Assembly: GCA_958352145.1 (NCBI GenBank)
Contig: CATWNM010000011.1
Location: 1-61,859 of the forward strand
Direction of reading: 5' to 3'
DNA length: 61,859 nt
DNA from: an uncultured Eubacteriales bacterium
Lineage (GTDB): Bacteria; Bacillota; Clostridia; Oscillospirales; CAG-272
Below are positions 1-8,585 of the stretch, in pieces. The position numbers and the translations under genes were made by a program. Position 1 is the first letter of the stretch; each line of letters opens with the position of its first letter. A model generated the notes under the pieces. The model saw only the letters and a list, made by a program, of their open reading frames with translations, was not told where the DNA came from and searched no databases.

Positions 1-1506
1 AATATGCGCACCAAGACCGAAACCATACTAAACAATACGAGCGCCACAACCTATATCTACGACGGCGCAGGTCGGCTTGTGTCCGAGACTACAGATGGCG
101 ATACGATTTCGTATACCTACGATGCCAGAGGCAACCGCGTCCATATGAATAACGCGGGAACGGTCACCACGTATAGCTATGACGCGAACAACCGTTTGCT
201 GAGTGAAACGACGCAGGGAGAAAGCATCGCATACACGTATGACGCAAACGGGAACACGCTGAGTGCGGGGAGCAAGAGCTACACGTACAATAGCAGAGGT
301 CAACAGACGGGCTATACGGACGGGACAACCACGGCAAGCTATGCGTACAACCCAAGCGGACTGCGGAGCGCAAAGACGGTTGGCGGCGCAACGAAGTACT
401 TTGTATACAATGGGATGAATATTGTATATGAGTACAACGCAGGCGGCACGGAGGCAACGGTTTACTACTACGGATTAAATCGCACGCATAACTCTGACGG
501 CGAAATCTATGTATACAACGCGCATGGCGATGTGATACAATTGGTGAAGAACAACGCCGTTGTGGTATGCTATACTTATGATGCGTTCGGGAATATCACA
601 GAGCAAATCGGGACAAGCGAGAATCCGTTCCTCTACTGCGGCGAATATTTTGACGCGGAGACCGAAACCTACTACCTCCGCGCAAGGTATTACAATCCTG
701 CAAACGGACGGTTTTGTAGCGAAGACCCGATAGGAAGTGGTTTGAATTGGTATACGTATTGTAGTAATAATCCTGTTATGTATATTGATCCATGGGGATT
801 AGAAAATGTATCTATTCGCGCAATAATTGAAGCATTAGGAGGCAGTGTTAATTGGGACCCTCAGAAAGGTATAGCAAACGTGCTTTTGGATGGACAAAAT
901 GCACAATTTTATGCTAATGATAAGAATGGCAGCTATATAGAGTCTTCTAGAATGTATATTAACGATGCAACACTTTTTGCTGTTCTCTCAAGCACTTTTG
1001 ACTTGGGCAATGGATGGAGAGGAAGAATTGAAAGAGGAACAAAAGGAAAAGATTACCAAAGGCATGTTCATATTTATAGTGATGGGGAAGAATATTCTCA
1101 GAATGAAGATGGATCCCCCCATGATAAAAATAATAACTCCTCTGGAAATCCGCCTAAGAAAGTATTACGAGCATTGCTTCAAAAAAAAGGATGGGATTGG
1201 ACGAAGAAACAAAATGAATGGATGAATAAAATTGAAATTGGTTTGGGATATGATCAAACAATTATTCATTATCCGAATGGAAGAGTAGTAACCTTATTAC
1301 AAGATCCAACTGGTCTTGGCTCTCTCCCAGGATGTAGTCAGGAAGATTATTTTAAATATTATTTTGGACCTACTAACATTGATTTGCGAACCACTACTAC
1401 TGGATTTTATGAAAGTAATGAAACATTTTATATACCTTTTATCAACTCCGGTTCGATAACTATCCCATTTTTTTATACATTGCCCTCTTTAGCGCCTATA
1501 TTTTAG
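1..1506 (+). CDS. Rhs/YD-repeat polymorphic toxin, 3' part (5' end outside window)
   Basis: The frame is open from the window edge, so this is the C-terminal part of a larger Rhs protein. Residues 1-230 are tandem YD repeats (YTYDANGN, YSYDANNR and similar) that form the Rhs shell. They end in the core motif that marks the boundary of every Rhs C-terminal domain: YLRARYYNPANGRF (about residues 221-235) then NPVMYIDPWG. From about base 735 the DNA becomes AT-rich and the protein changes to a variable tip of about 230 residues. The first part of the tip (IRAIIEALGGSVNWD...) resembles a copper-amine-oxidase N-terminal-like stalk domain. The second part carries an RHVHIYSDGEEYSQNEDG...H segment and GWDW, a plausible His-based nuclease that I do not recognise. 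The final 60 residues are aromatic and Ser/Thr/Pro-rich. By family knowledge the shell encapsulates the toxic tip, which is released into competitor cells. The toxic activity here is inference. Confidence 0.88.
   Translation, partial: NMRTKTETILNNTSATTYIYDGAGRLVSETTDGDTISYTYDARGNRVHMNNAGTVTTYSYDANNRLLSETTQGESIAYTYDANGNTLSAGSKSYTYNSRGQQTGYTDGTTTASYAYNPSGLRSAKTVGGATKYFVYNGMNIVYEYNAGGTEATVYYYGLNRTHNSDGEIYVYNAHGDVIQLVKNNAVVVCYTYDAFGNITEQIGTSENPFLYCGEYFDAETETYYLRARYYNPANGRFCSEDPIGSGLNWYTYCSNNPVMYIDPWGLENVSIRAIIEALGGSVNWDPQKGIANVLLDGQNAQFYANDKNGSYIESSRMYINDATLFAVLSSTFDLGNGWRGRIERGTKGKDYQRHVHIYSDGEEYSQNEDGSPHDKNNNSSGNPPKKVLRALLQKKGWDWTKKQNEWMNKIEIGLGYDQTIIHYPNGRVVTLLQDPTGLGSLPGCSQEDYFKYYFGPTNIDLRTTTTGFYESNETFYIPFINSGSITIPFFYTLPSLAPIF
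651..707 (+). repeat. 57-bp Rhs core repeat, copy 1 (recombination boundary)
   Basis: These 57 bases encode the YLRARYYNPANG core and are identical to bases 2368-2424. Immediately downstream the two copies diverge completely into AT-rich tips. Such a conserved block is the expected crossover site for swapping Rhs tips by homologous recombination (family knowledge applied here). Confidence 0.9.
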
Positions 1507-1535
1507 AGAAAAAATAACTATTTTGGAGGTAATTT

Positions 1536-2234
1536 GTGTATAGTAATTTTTTATATATAAAAATAGATAAGACAAAAGCAATTTATACAGGTATTTCCTT
1601 TCAGGATTTTATATCTTTACAAACTTCTCCGATAAAAAATTTGCTCTTGATAAAATCAGATTATATAGGAGAACACTGCTACAATAAATTTGAAATACTT
1701 GAGGGATCAGATGAAATTGCTCAACTGTTGCATAGCAAAGATTATAAATATGGAGATTTTTGTTTTATAGATTATAATTCGCACTCTAATCTATTACAAC
1801 TTAGTGACAATGATATCGCAGATTTACTGTTTGCAGCACATATGTTCCGCGCCCGTCAGAAGCCCATATTCAATTGCCTAGATAATCGTTTTTTGTATTT
1901 ATCGCATGACGATACCTTTTATTGTAAAGTATACTATAAAAATGTTTTCGATATTATAGATGTGATATGTGGAAAAATTGTCAAATCATTTCAAAGACAA
2001 TGTATTCATGTATGTGCGATACCGTCAAATATAAAGGAAAAGATTGCTTGTTTTTCAGCTGACGGATTATGTATTGACTTCAATGGAATAGAAGTTCAGA
2101 ATGAGCAATTTAGGATTTCAATACGTGGGGTGGATGCTGTAACTGATTTTGATGACATAAGCAACCAATGCTTAAACAATGAACGTTATAAAAAATATTT
2201 GATTTATATGAATGGCGAATGGACAATTGAATAA
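1536..2234 (+). CDS. putative immunity protein of the upstream Rhs toxin
   Basis: The gene encodes 232 aa and starts at GTG 1536, six bases after GGAGG (1525-1529). It lies 29 bp after the Rhs stop codon. The product is soluble, acidic and without signal peptide or membrane segment. The DNA is as AT-rich as the toxin tip in front of it, so the two probably travelled together. I do not recognise the family. The immunity role is inferred only from position: a small gene directly behind an Rhs C-terminal tip is normally its cognate immunity gene, binding and blocking the toxin in the cytoplasm. Confidence 0.6.
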   Translation: MYSNFLYIKIDKTKAIYTGISFQDFISLQTSPIKNLLLIKSDYIGEHCYNKFEILEGSDEIAQLLHSKDYKYGDFCFIDYNSHSNLLQLSDNDIADLLFAAHMFRARQKPIFNCLDNRFLYLSHDDTFYCKVYYKNVFDIIDVICGKIVKSFQRQCIHVCAIPSNIKEKIACFSADGLCIDFNGIEVQNEQFRISIRGVDAVTDFDDISNQCLNNERYKKYLIYMNGEWTIE

Positions 2235-2275
2235 TAAAATTTAATTTTTTGGGTGAAAAAATGAAATATCCATAA

Positions 2276-3217
2276 ATAATAATCGTTTACACCTATGATG
2301 CGTTCGGGAATATCACGTCCACTGTCGGAGAATCGGACAATGCGTTCCTCTACTGCGGGGAGTACTATGACGCGGAGACCGAAACCTACTACCTCCGCGC
2401 AAGGTATTACAATCCTGCAAACGGGAGATTCACCCAGCAGGACGCATGGGGATATATGAATGCATCCGATCCACTGAGTCTCAATCTGTATACGTATTGT
2501 TGCAATAACCCCGTTATGTATGTGGATCCAAGTGGGTGCCTAACTATTGCTCAATACCCCAATTTTATATTAAAAGTAGGAATTGAAGGCTTAAAAATTA
2601 CTGCAGAAAACTTGTCAGCAAGTGCTATATGGAATGTTATCCAAAAAGTAACTAGTTCAGTTTCTGCCATATATACTGTAGGTAAGGCATTAGTTTCAAA
2701 TGAAATAAGCATTAACAATTTAATTAGTGTTATGGGTCAAAGTGTGTGGGATGGTCTTTCTGGAGATTTACGATACCTAATTAACAATTATACTCTTTTT
2801 GACCCAAATACGGAACTAACAGACAGTCAGTTGGATGATTTAGCAACACGGACTGCTGGTGCTTATGAAGAAACAGTGCAATTTGCTACAATACTGCATA
2901 GCACTGTAAAATTAGCTAAAAAATTAGTATCTGTTTCAAAGACATATAAATGGGGCAACTCGGACACGTTAATAGATCATTATAATAGACATGGTGCTGA
3001 CTTTAATGCTAAAAGTTATCAAGACTATGCTAAAAAAGCTAATAGTTTTTATAACAATAGAAGTAAGTATCAAGTAAAAATAGATAATGATGGGATTATA
3101 AGAGTATATGACCCTCAAACGAATTCTTTTGGATCATATAATGCAGATGGAACTACAAAAACATTTTTCAAGCCGTCTGGTAGACAATCTTACTTTGATC
3201 GGCAACCTGGAAAATAA
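2276..3217 (+). pseudogene. orphan Rhs C-terminal tip (displaced toxin cassette)
   Basis: The frame is open from 2276 but the first ATG (2456) lies after the conserved core, so there is no proper start. The first part reads VYTYDAFGNIT, FLYCGEYYDAETETYYLRARYYNPANGRF and NPVMYVDPSG, which repeats the end of the intact Rhs core (57 bp are identical at DNA level). A different AT-rich tip of about 230 residues follows. Its last 90 residues (DHYNRHGADF, SYQDYAKKANSFYNN, IRVYDPQTNSFGSY, TFFKPSG) resemble the compact RNase-type C-terminal domains of contact-dependent toxins of the BECR class; this assignment is tentative. It is a silent 'orphan tip' that could become expressed if recombination joins it to the intact core upstream. 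Confidence 0.8.
2368..2424 (+). repeat. 57-bp Rhs core repeat, copy 2
   Basis: This block is identical to 651-707. A crossover between the two would delete the first tip and its immunity gene (about 1.7 kb) and fuse the second tip in frame to the Rhs shell. Confidence 0.9.
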
Positions 3218-3233
3218 AAAAGGAGAAATAATA

Positions 3234-3488
3234 ATGCTTTTCAAATGTGAATGCTGTGGATATTATACATTACCGGAGGAGAGTAAAGGTAATTATAATA
3301 TTTGTCCAGTATGTTTTTGGGAAGATGATATTGTACAACTTGAAGATCCTGATTTTGAAGGAGGAGCAAATGAAGAAAGCTTGAATCAAGCGCGTAGCAA
3401 TTATGTACATTTTGGAGCTTCACATAAAAAATTTATTGGTAAAGTCAGGAAACCATTTGATTATGAATTTCCCGAAAAGAATGAATAA
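3234..3488 (+). CDS. CPCC-type cysteine-rich small protein, putative immunity protein of the orphan tip
   Basis: The gene encodes 84 aa; ATG 3234 follows AGGAG (3221-3225) and begins 16 bp after the orphan tip's stop. The N-terminal CECCGYYTL and the CPVCFWEDD at about residues 24-32 form the four-cysteine metal-binding signature of the 'cysteine-rich CPCC' family. The first CPCC is altered to CECC. The typical GGANEESLNQAR and NYVHFGA segments follow. Members of this family are often found behind polymorphic-toxin tips, so an immunity role for the preceding orphan toxin is likely. That role is inference; the family call is firm. Confidence 0.82.
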   Translation: MLFKCECCGYYTLPEESKGNYNICPVCFWEDDIVQLEDPDFEGGANEESLNQARSNYVHFGASHKKFIGKVRKPFDYEFPEKNE

Positions 3489-3490
3489 AG

Positions 3491-3835
3491 CGTAATCGAA
3501 ATGTTTACGGCATTTGGGAGTGGAGAAAAAGCGGATATACGCTGACCGTCGGCAATGTGCAGAAGAGCAGCGCTGCATATGAATATGACTGGCTTGACCG
3601 GCTGGTGTCGGTGACCGAGGGCGGAGAGACGACGACCTATACGTATGACGCAAACGGGAACCGTACAAGCCAGACGACGGGCGAGGTGACCGTGTCCTAT
3701 ACCTACAATAAGGCGAATCTGGTCACGGGTATGACCAACACCATGACGAACGCGCCGGGAGAAGCGATCGTCATCAGCAGTTTTGGGTATACCTACTATA
3801 TGGACGGCAAATTTTGTTCCTATCTGGTCAAATGA
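3491..3835 (+). pseudogene. Rhs YD-repeat core remnant
   Basis: In the frame open from 3485 the sequence reads WRKSGYTLTVGNVQKSSAAYEYDWLDRLVSV (given here as one stretch only to 3610), then YTYDANGNRTSQTTGEV and FGYTYYMDG, a typical section of the Rhs shell upstream of the core. It has no start of its own. Homology ends abruptly at about 3807 after the usual YYMDG, where an intact gene would continue. The piece is a truncated copy left by duplication and recombination of Rhs genes. After the break another frame (3812-3898) reads NFVPIWSNEEVTLLRDIVTD, of unknown origin. Confidence 0.75.
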
Positions 3836-3934
3836 AGAAGTGACTTTATTGCGAGACATTGTGACAGATGGTTTACATCTTCTTTCGGTTTTTTGATTGA
3901 CATTTAAGCAGTATGAATTTTTAGGAGAATAAAA

Positions 3935-6364
3935 ATGCAAAAGAAGTATATTTTGATATTCGGCATCATTTTGAGTATATTTGCGCTGATGTGTACCGCG
4001 GCGGCAGTGGACGTATACGTCTCCAGCGCAGGAAGTGACACGGCAGCGGGCACGGCGGAAGCGCCTGTGGAAAGTCTGGCGCGGGCATATGCGGTTTTAG
4101 GTACGGGCGGTGGTACGATTTATGTGCAGGATGCCGTAACGGTCACTTCTTCGGAAAATGCCTGCTTTGCAGAACCGGTACATACGGGAAAAATTACAAT
4201 TGCGGGAAACGGCGATGCCGCTGCACTCGTTTTTATCGGAGACGGTGAAGCCCATTATCATCTGCGGGGCAATACGGAATTCCGGCAGATTCAAATCACG
4301 GACAACAGCGCCAAAGGCGTGGTTTTTACTGCGGACAACCATACGCTGACTATGGGGGAAGGCATTGAAATCACCGGCTCCGAAAACAGCGTATCTTTTC
4401 ATGGCGGACATGCTTACAGCGGCGCGCGGGTGCGTCTTGCGGTTTTTTGTCCGTGCGGCACGGTGCAGACACAATGCAGCGCTGCGGGCGGAGAACTTTT
4501 TGTGCATTCGGGCGAGTATTGGTCGGTCAGCGCGTGGTATGGCAGCGCAGTGAATGTCACCGGCGGTCACACCAAAATCAATTTAGGCGTAAAAAACAGC
4601 GCGGATACGCTCTGGGTGCGCTATCTTTGCCCTGGTTTGTTCGGTGTCAAAGCGGACGAGCCTCTGACGGCTGAAAATTCCACAGTCACCGTGTTTTTGA
4701 ATGCGGGCTTTAGTACCGCAGAGCCATTTTGGTTTACCCAAAACGCATTTTCAGGCAGCATGACTGTGAACTGGGCGCTGAAGTCGCCTGTAGAGGGAAG
4801 CGCCAACGCATTGCTTCCGCAAAGCTGTTTGTCTGAATCCGACGCGGTCTGCACGTTGAATGTGTATGCGGATCAGGCCACCGATGCAAAAGACAGTGCT
4901 GTACGGTTTATAAGCGGCGTTTCGGATATATATGCCGGCGCGCATACCGGCAGCGAGCCGCTTTCGGCTTATTGCGCGGTATACGGACACGATATACAGA
5001 CGCAGAGCAGCGGACGCTTGATTTGTGCGCTGTGCGGCTATGAGCAGTGCCGGCACAGGACGACGGCAAAGACGCAGTTGGCGGTTCCAACCTGCGCGCA
5101 CGGCGCTTTGATGCGGGTGCGGTGTACGGATCTCTGCGGGCGGGATTTGGGTACGCAGTATGAAACGGTGAAAGATCCAAGCAATCATGAGGGAACTGCC
5201 AGATATGGCTACAGTGCGAGCAGTAAGATTTTAACCATGCGCTGCACGGGATGCAATGCCCGTTATCGCGTATATGACACCGACACGCTGAGCGACCGGA
5301 TCATTGTGAGCAATCTTGGAACTGATTATACGCCGAATAACCCGCCCCCGGTATCGGGTACGTCGCCGCTGCACTTTGCATCGTTTTCAGAAGCGGTTCG
5401 GTATGCCACATGGGCGGTGCGTCCGTTGGGTGAAGTGACGATTGAGGTGCGCGGCGCAGTGGTCGTTCCCAATGGATATTCTACGCCCGCTTTCGACGGA
5501 CATATCATTTTGACCGGCGGCAGCGACGGCGGAACACTCTGCTTTGACGGAAGCATAAAGCGCCTGCGTTTGAATGGGGATATGACGATTGAGCATCTCG
5601 GCATTTGCTCGCTCTCTTCAGATGAAAATATTGTAATTTGTGCGCAAAATCACAAGCTGGTGATGGGAGAGGGGATTACGGTTCAGGACTTTGGAACGGT
5701 GACGGTTGACGGTGATACGCTGAACTGTACCGATGCCAAGCTGTGTGTGATCGGCGGCTTCCCCGGAGCGAATGCCGAGGGACAGACGATCAACTCGGAT
5801 ATCACGATCCGTTCCGGCAATTACCGCTTTATTGGGGGATGGAATTACAATGCGTCCACCAATGACGGACAGTCCAAAATTACGATCGGTTCACACAATC
5901 CGGCTGATATGCTGAATGTTGAATATCTGTCGCCATTCTCGCGCGGCGACGGGTATATTACCCAGCCGGCGGAAGGCACGATCATTGTGGACGGAGAGCT
6001 ATGGGTTACTTATTTCTATGTGACGACGCTGAACAAAGCGACGGTCGGGATTGACTATATCACCAATGTAGTATTAAAGGGCGATATAGGCGAAGTATTT
6101 GATATACACGGCTGTCCGCGGCCATTTCCGAACTGCATCGTGAACGTATATACGGACATGCGCGTTCCCAGCGCGGTCGAGGATTCCTATCAGTTCTTGG
6201 GCGGGGATCCGAATGAATATTATGAGCAGGATCCGTCGCTGAATACTTTGAACGCGTCGGTAAACAGCTATACGTATCAGGATTACTGCACGGCAAAACT
6301 TGGCGGGCATAGAGATCTTGAGGAAGATGGCATTTGTGACGAGTGCGGATATGAGATGAGCTGA
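3935..6364 (+). CDS. large secreted beta-helix-like protein
   Basis: The gene encodes 809 aa; ATG 3935 follows AGGAG with 7-base spacing. Residues 1-24 are a signal peptide (MQKK, then a hydrophobic core, cleavage near AAA-VDV). The mature N terminus, DVYVSSAGSDTAAGTAEAPVESL followed later by GGTIYVQDAV, is the standard opening of right-handed parallel beta-helix (pectate-lyase-like) proteins. The opening motif recurs at about residue 470 (SFSEAVRYATWAVRPLGEVTIEV), so the protein holds two helix modules. They are separated by a Cys-rich linker (CALCGYEQC, CTDLCG, MRCTGCNARY). The last residues, DLEEDGICDECGYEMS, match the DxDGICDxCGY repeat seen at the ends of clostridial surface proteins. 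No catalytic residues can be assigned, so glycan binding or cleavage at the cell surface is only a guess. A hairpin terminator follows directly. Confidence 0.75.
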   Translation: MQKKYILIFGIILSIFALMCTAAAVDVYVSSAGSDTAAGTAEAPVESLARAYAVLGTGGGTIYVQDAVTVTSSENACFAEPVHTGKITIAGNGDAAALVFIGDGEAHYHLRGNTEFRQIQITDNSAKGVVFTADNHTLTMGEGIEITGSENSVSFHGGHAYSGARVRLAVFCPCGTVQTQCSAAGGELFVHSGEYWSVSAWYGSAVNVTGGHTKINLGVKNSADTLWVRYLCPGLFGVKADEPLTAENSTVTVFLNAGFSTAEPFWFTQNAFSGSMTVNWALKSPVEGSANALLPQSCLSESDAVCTLNVYADQATDAKDSAVRFISGVSDIYAGAHTGSEPLSAYCAVYGHDIQTQSSGRLICALCGYEQCRHRTTAKTQLAVPTCAHGALMRVRCTDLCGRDLGTQYETVKDPSNHEGTARYGYSASSKILTMRCTGCNARYRVYDTDTLSDRIIVSNLGTDYTPNNPPPVSGTSPLHFASFSEAVRYATWAVRPLGEVTIEVRGAVVVPNGYSTPAFDGHIILTGGSDGGTLCFDGSIKRLRLNGDMTIEHLGICSLSSDENIVICAQNHKLVMGEGITVQDFGTVTVDGDTLNCTDAKLCVIGGFPGANAEGQTINSDITIRSGNYRFIGGWNYNASTNDGQSKITIGSHNPADMLNVEYLSPFSRGDGYITQPAEGTIIVDGELWVTYFYVTTLNKATVGIDYITNVVLKGDIGEVFDIHGCPRPFPNCIVNVYTDMRVPSAVEDSYQFLGGDPNEYYEQDPSLNTLNASVNSYTYQDYCTAKLGGHRDLEEDGICDECGYEMS

Positions 6365-6378
6365 ATACAGACAAAATT

Positions 6379-6442
6379 TTAATCCCGCTTTGCTGAAAGC
6401 AAAGCGGGACAACTTTTTTGGCACGGCGCATAGTTCGTTTGC
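6379..6442 (+). terminator. hairpin terminator plus conserved flank, repeat copy 1
   Basis: A perfect 11-bp stem CCCGCTTTGCT/AGCAAAGCGGG (6384-6408) with a 3-base loop is followed by ACAACTTTTTT. The downstream flank GGCACGGCGCATAGTTCGTTTG recurs after a similar hairpin at 11381-11441. It terminates the beta-helix gene. Confidence 0.8.
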
Positions 6443-6569
6443 TTGTATTTTAAAATTAAACAGACGCACGAACACAGCAGCCAGGATTGCAATCGGAATT
6501 ATGATAAGAATTCTAATTTTAAATATTTTTTTGGTGTTTGTATTGCTTTTTTGAAAGTTTTGGTCCGAA

Positions 6570-6625
6570 AACAAAATCTCCGTGCAGGCGCTCCTATTGC
6601 GGAGGGCTGGGGCACGGAGATTGCG
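6570..6625 (-). terminator. terminator of the marR-ABC operon
   Basis: The 11-bp arms AATCTCCGTGC (6575-6585) and GCACGGAGATT (6612-6622) enclose a further GC-rich pairing. On the minus strand the stem is followed by TTGTTTT. It lies 29 bp beyond the stop codon of the last ABC gene. Confidence 0.75.
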
Positions 6626-6653
6626 TTGTCTGCGGGGCTGTTCGTGGGGTGTG

Positions 6654-8585
6654 TTAATCCAATTCCAGCGCGCCGGTGTACAATTGATAGTAGGTGCCTT
6701 TCAATTTAATAAGGTCTTCGTGGGTGCCGCGCTCAACAATGCGGCCGTGATCCAATACCATGATGGCATTGGCGTTTTGCACGGTGCTTAGACGGTGCGC
6801 GATGACAAACACGGTGCGTCCGGTCATCAGCGCGTCCATGCCGCGCTGCACAATGATCTCAGTGCGCGTGTCTATCGAGCTAGTTGCCTCGTCCATGATC
6901 ATCACAGGCGGGTCAGCCACAGCCGCGCGCGCGATAGCAAGCAGCTGGCGCTGGCCCTGGCTGAGGTTCGCGCCGTTGCCGCGCAGCATTGTGTTGTATC
7001 CCTCGGGCAGACGGCGAATGAAGTCGTCCGCGCCGGCGAGCTTTGCCGCAGCGATACATTCTTCGTCATGTGCATTCAGATTGCCGTAGCGGATGTTTTC
7101 CATCACTGTGCCGGTGAAAAGGTTCGTGTCCTGCAATACGATGCCCAGGCTGTGGCGCAAATCCGCTTTCTTGATTTTATTGATATTGATGCCGTCATAG
7201 CGGATTTTGCCGTCGCTGATGTCATAAAAGCGGTTAATGAGGTTTGTGATCGTGGTTTTGCCAGCGCCGGTAGAGCCGACGAAGGCCACCTTTTGGCCGG
7301 GTTTCGCGTATAGGGAGATGTTGTGCAGCACAGTCTTTATCGGCGTGTAGCCAAAATTCACGTCATAGAAGCGCACATCGCCTTGCAGGCGGGTGTAGGT
7401 GATGGTGCCGTCGTGGTGTGGATGCTTCCAGGCCCAGACATTGGTGCGCTCCTTGCACTCGCTCATGCTGCCATCGGCGTTCTCCTTGGCATTTACCAAA
7501 GTGACATAACCCTCGTCGGTTTCAGGCTGCTCATCCAGCAGCGCGAAGATGCGATGCGCACCCGCAAGGCCCATGATTACCATGTTCACTTGGTTGGACA
7601 CCTGGCCGATGGCACCGGCGAACTGTTTTGTCATGTTCAGGAACGGCACCACAATGCTGATGCTGAAAGCCATGCCGGAGATGCTGATGTTGGGTACATC
7701 GGTCAGCAGCAGCGCGCCGCCCGCCAAGGCTACCACCACGTACATTATGTTGCCTATGTTGCTCAGCAGGGGCATTAGAATGTTGGCAAATCGGTTGCCG
7801 TTGCGGGCATTGAAAAAGATCTCGCTATTCACTTTGTCAAAGCTGGCCTTGGCATCTTCCTCATGGCAGAATACCTTGATAACCTTTTGACCGGTCATCA
7901 TCTCTTCCATAAAGGCTTCAGCCTTAGCCAGAGTGATCTGCTGGCGCAGGAAGTATTTGGAGGAACGGTTCGTGACATAGCGAGCCAAAAAAGCCATGCA
8001 GATGATGCCGGCCACCACAATCAGCCCTAAGATCATGCTATAATACATCATAATGCAGAACACTGTCAGCAATGTCACGCCGGAGATCAGCATTTGTGGT
8101 AAACTCTGACTGATCATCTGGCGCAGGGTGTCTACGTCGTTGGTGTAATAGCTCATGATGTCACCGCGGCCGTGGGTGTCGAAGTACATGATAGGCAAAT
8201 TTTGCATGTGACTGAACATTTTTTCACGCAGTTTTTTCAAAGATCCCTGGGTGATAATGGCCATCAGCTGGGTATAGAGCAGGCCGGCGATGAGACTGAT
8301 AACGTACATTATGATCAAAATGCCCACAAAACCTAGAATCTTGCCGGACACAGAGGACCAATCGCCGGTTTTATAGCTGTCGTCCACGATGGCAATGATA
8401 TTTTGCATAAATACCGAGGGGACGGAACTGACAACGGCGTTGATGAGGATACACACCAGCGTGATCGGCAGCAGCACGGGATAGAACTCGAACAGGGTGC
8501 GCAGCAGCCGACGCAGTACGCCCTTGGGCGCGCGCTGGCCCCGGGCAGTTGAGGTGGGGGCGGTATTGGTTTTATTCTTCGCCAT
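6654..8585 (-). CDS. ABC exporter half-transporter, second subunit (permease-ATPase fusion)
   Basis: The gene encodes 643 aa. An N-terminal cytosolic stretch and a six-helix exporter membrane domain (to about residue 340) precede the nucleotide-binding domain: Walker A GSTGAGKTT (about 437), signature LSQGQRQLL (about 543), Walker B VMIMDEATSSID (about 565) with the catalytic Glu intact, and the H-loop AHRLST. It starts within the end of the upstream ABC gene (14-bp overlap), so the two are translationally coupled and form a heterodimer of the BmrCD/LmrCD type (family knowledge). Expected role: ATP-driven efflux of drugs, peptides or lipids across the cytoplasmic membrane. The MarR gene at the head of the operon points to an efflux pump that responds to toxic compounds. 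Confidence 0.9.
   Translation of the reverse strand: MAKNKTNTAPTSTARGQRAPKGVLRRLLRTLFEFYPVLLPITLVCILINAVVSSVPSVFMQNIIAIVDDSYKTGDWSSVSGKILGFVGILIIMYVISLIAGLLYTQLMAIITQGSLKKLREKMFSHMQNLPIMYFDTHGRGDIMSYYTNDVDTLRQMISQSLPQMLISGVTLLTVFCIMMYYSMILGLIVVAGIICMAFLARYVTNRSSKYFLRQQITLAKAEAFMEEMMTGQKVIKVFCHEEDAKASFDKVNSEIFFNARNGNRFANILMPLLSNIGNIMYVVVALAGGALLLTDVPNISISGMAFSISIVVPFLNMTKQFAGAIGQVSNQVNMVIMGLAGAHRIFALLDEQPETDEGYVTLVNAKENADGSMSECKERTNVWAWKHPHHDGTITYTRLQGDVRFYDVNFGYTPIKTVLHNISLYAKPGQKVAFVGSTGAGKTTITNLINRFYDISDGKIRYDGININKIKKADLRHSLGIVLQDTNLFTGTVMENIRYGNLNAHDEECIAAAKLAGADDFIRRLPEGYNTMLRGNGANLSQGQRQLLAIARAAVADPPVMIMDEATSSIDTRTEIIVQRGMDALMTGRTVFVIAHRLSTVQNANAIMVLDHGRIVERGTHEDLIKLKGTYYQLYTGALELD

Noticed and set aside
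28..457. Minus-strand open frames of 90-100 codons opposite the Rhs repeats
   Set aside because: They are antisense shadows of the tandem YD repeats, with no ribosome sites and odd His/Arg/Cys-rich composition.
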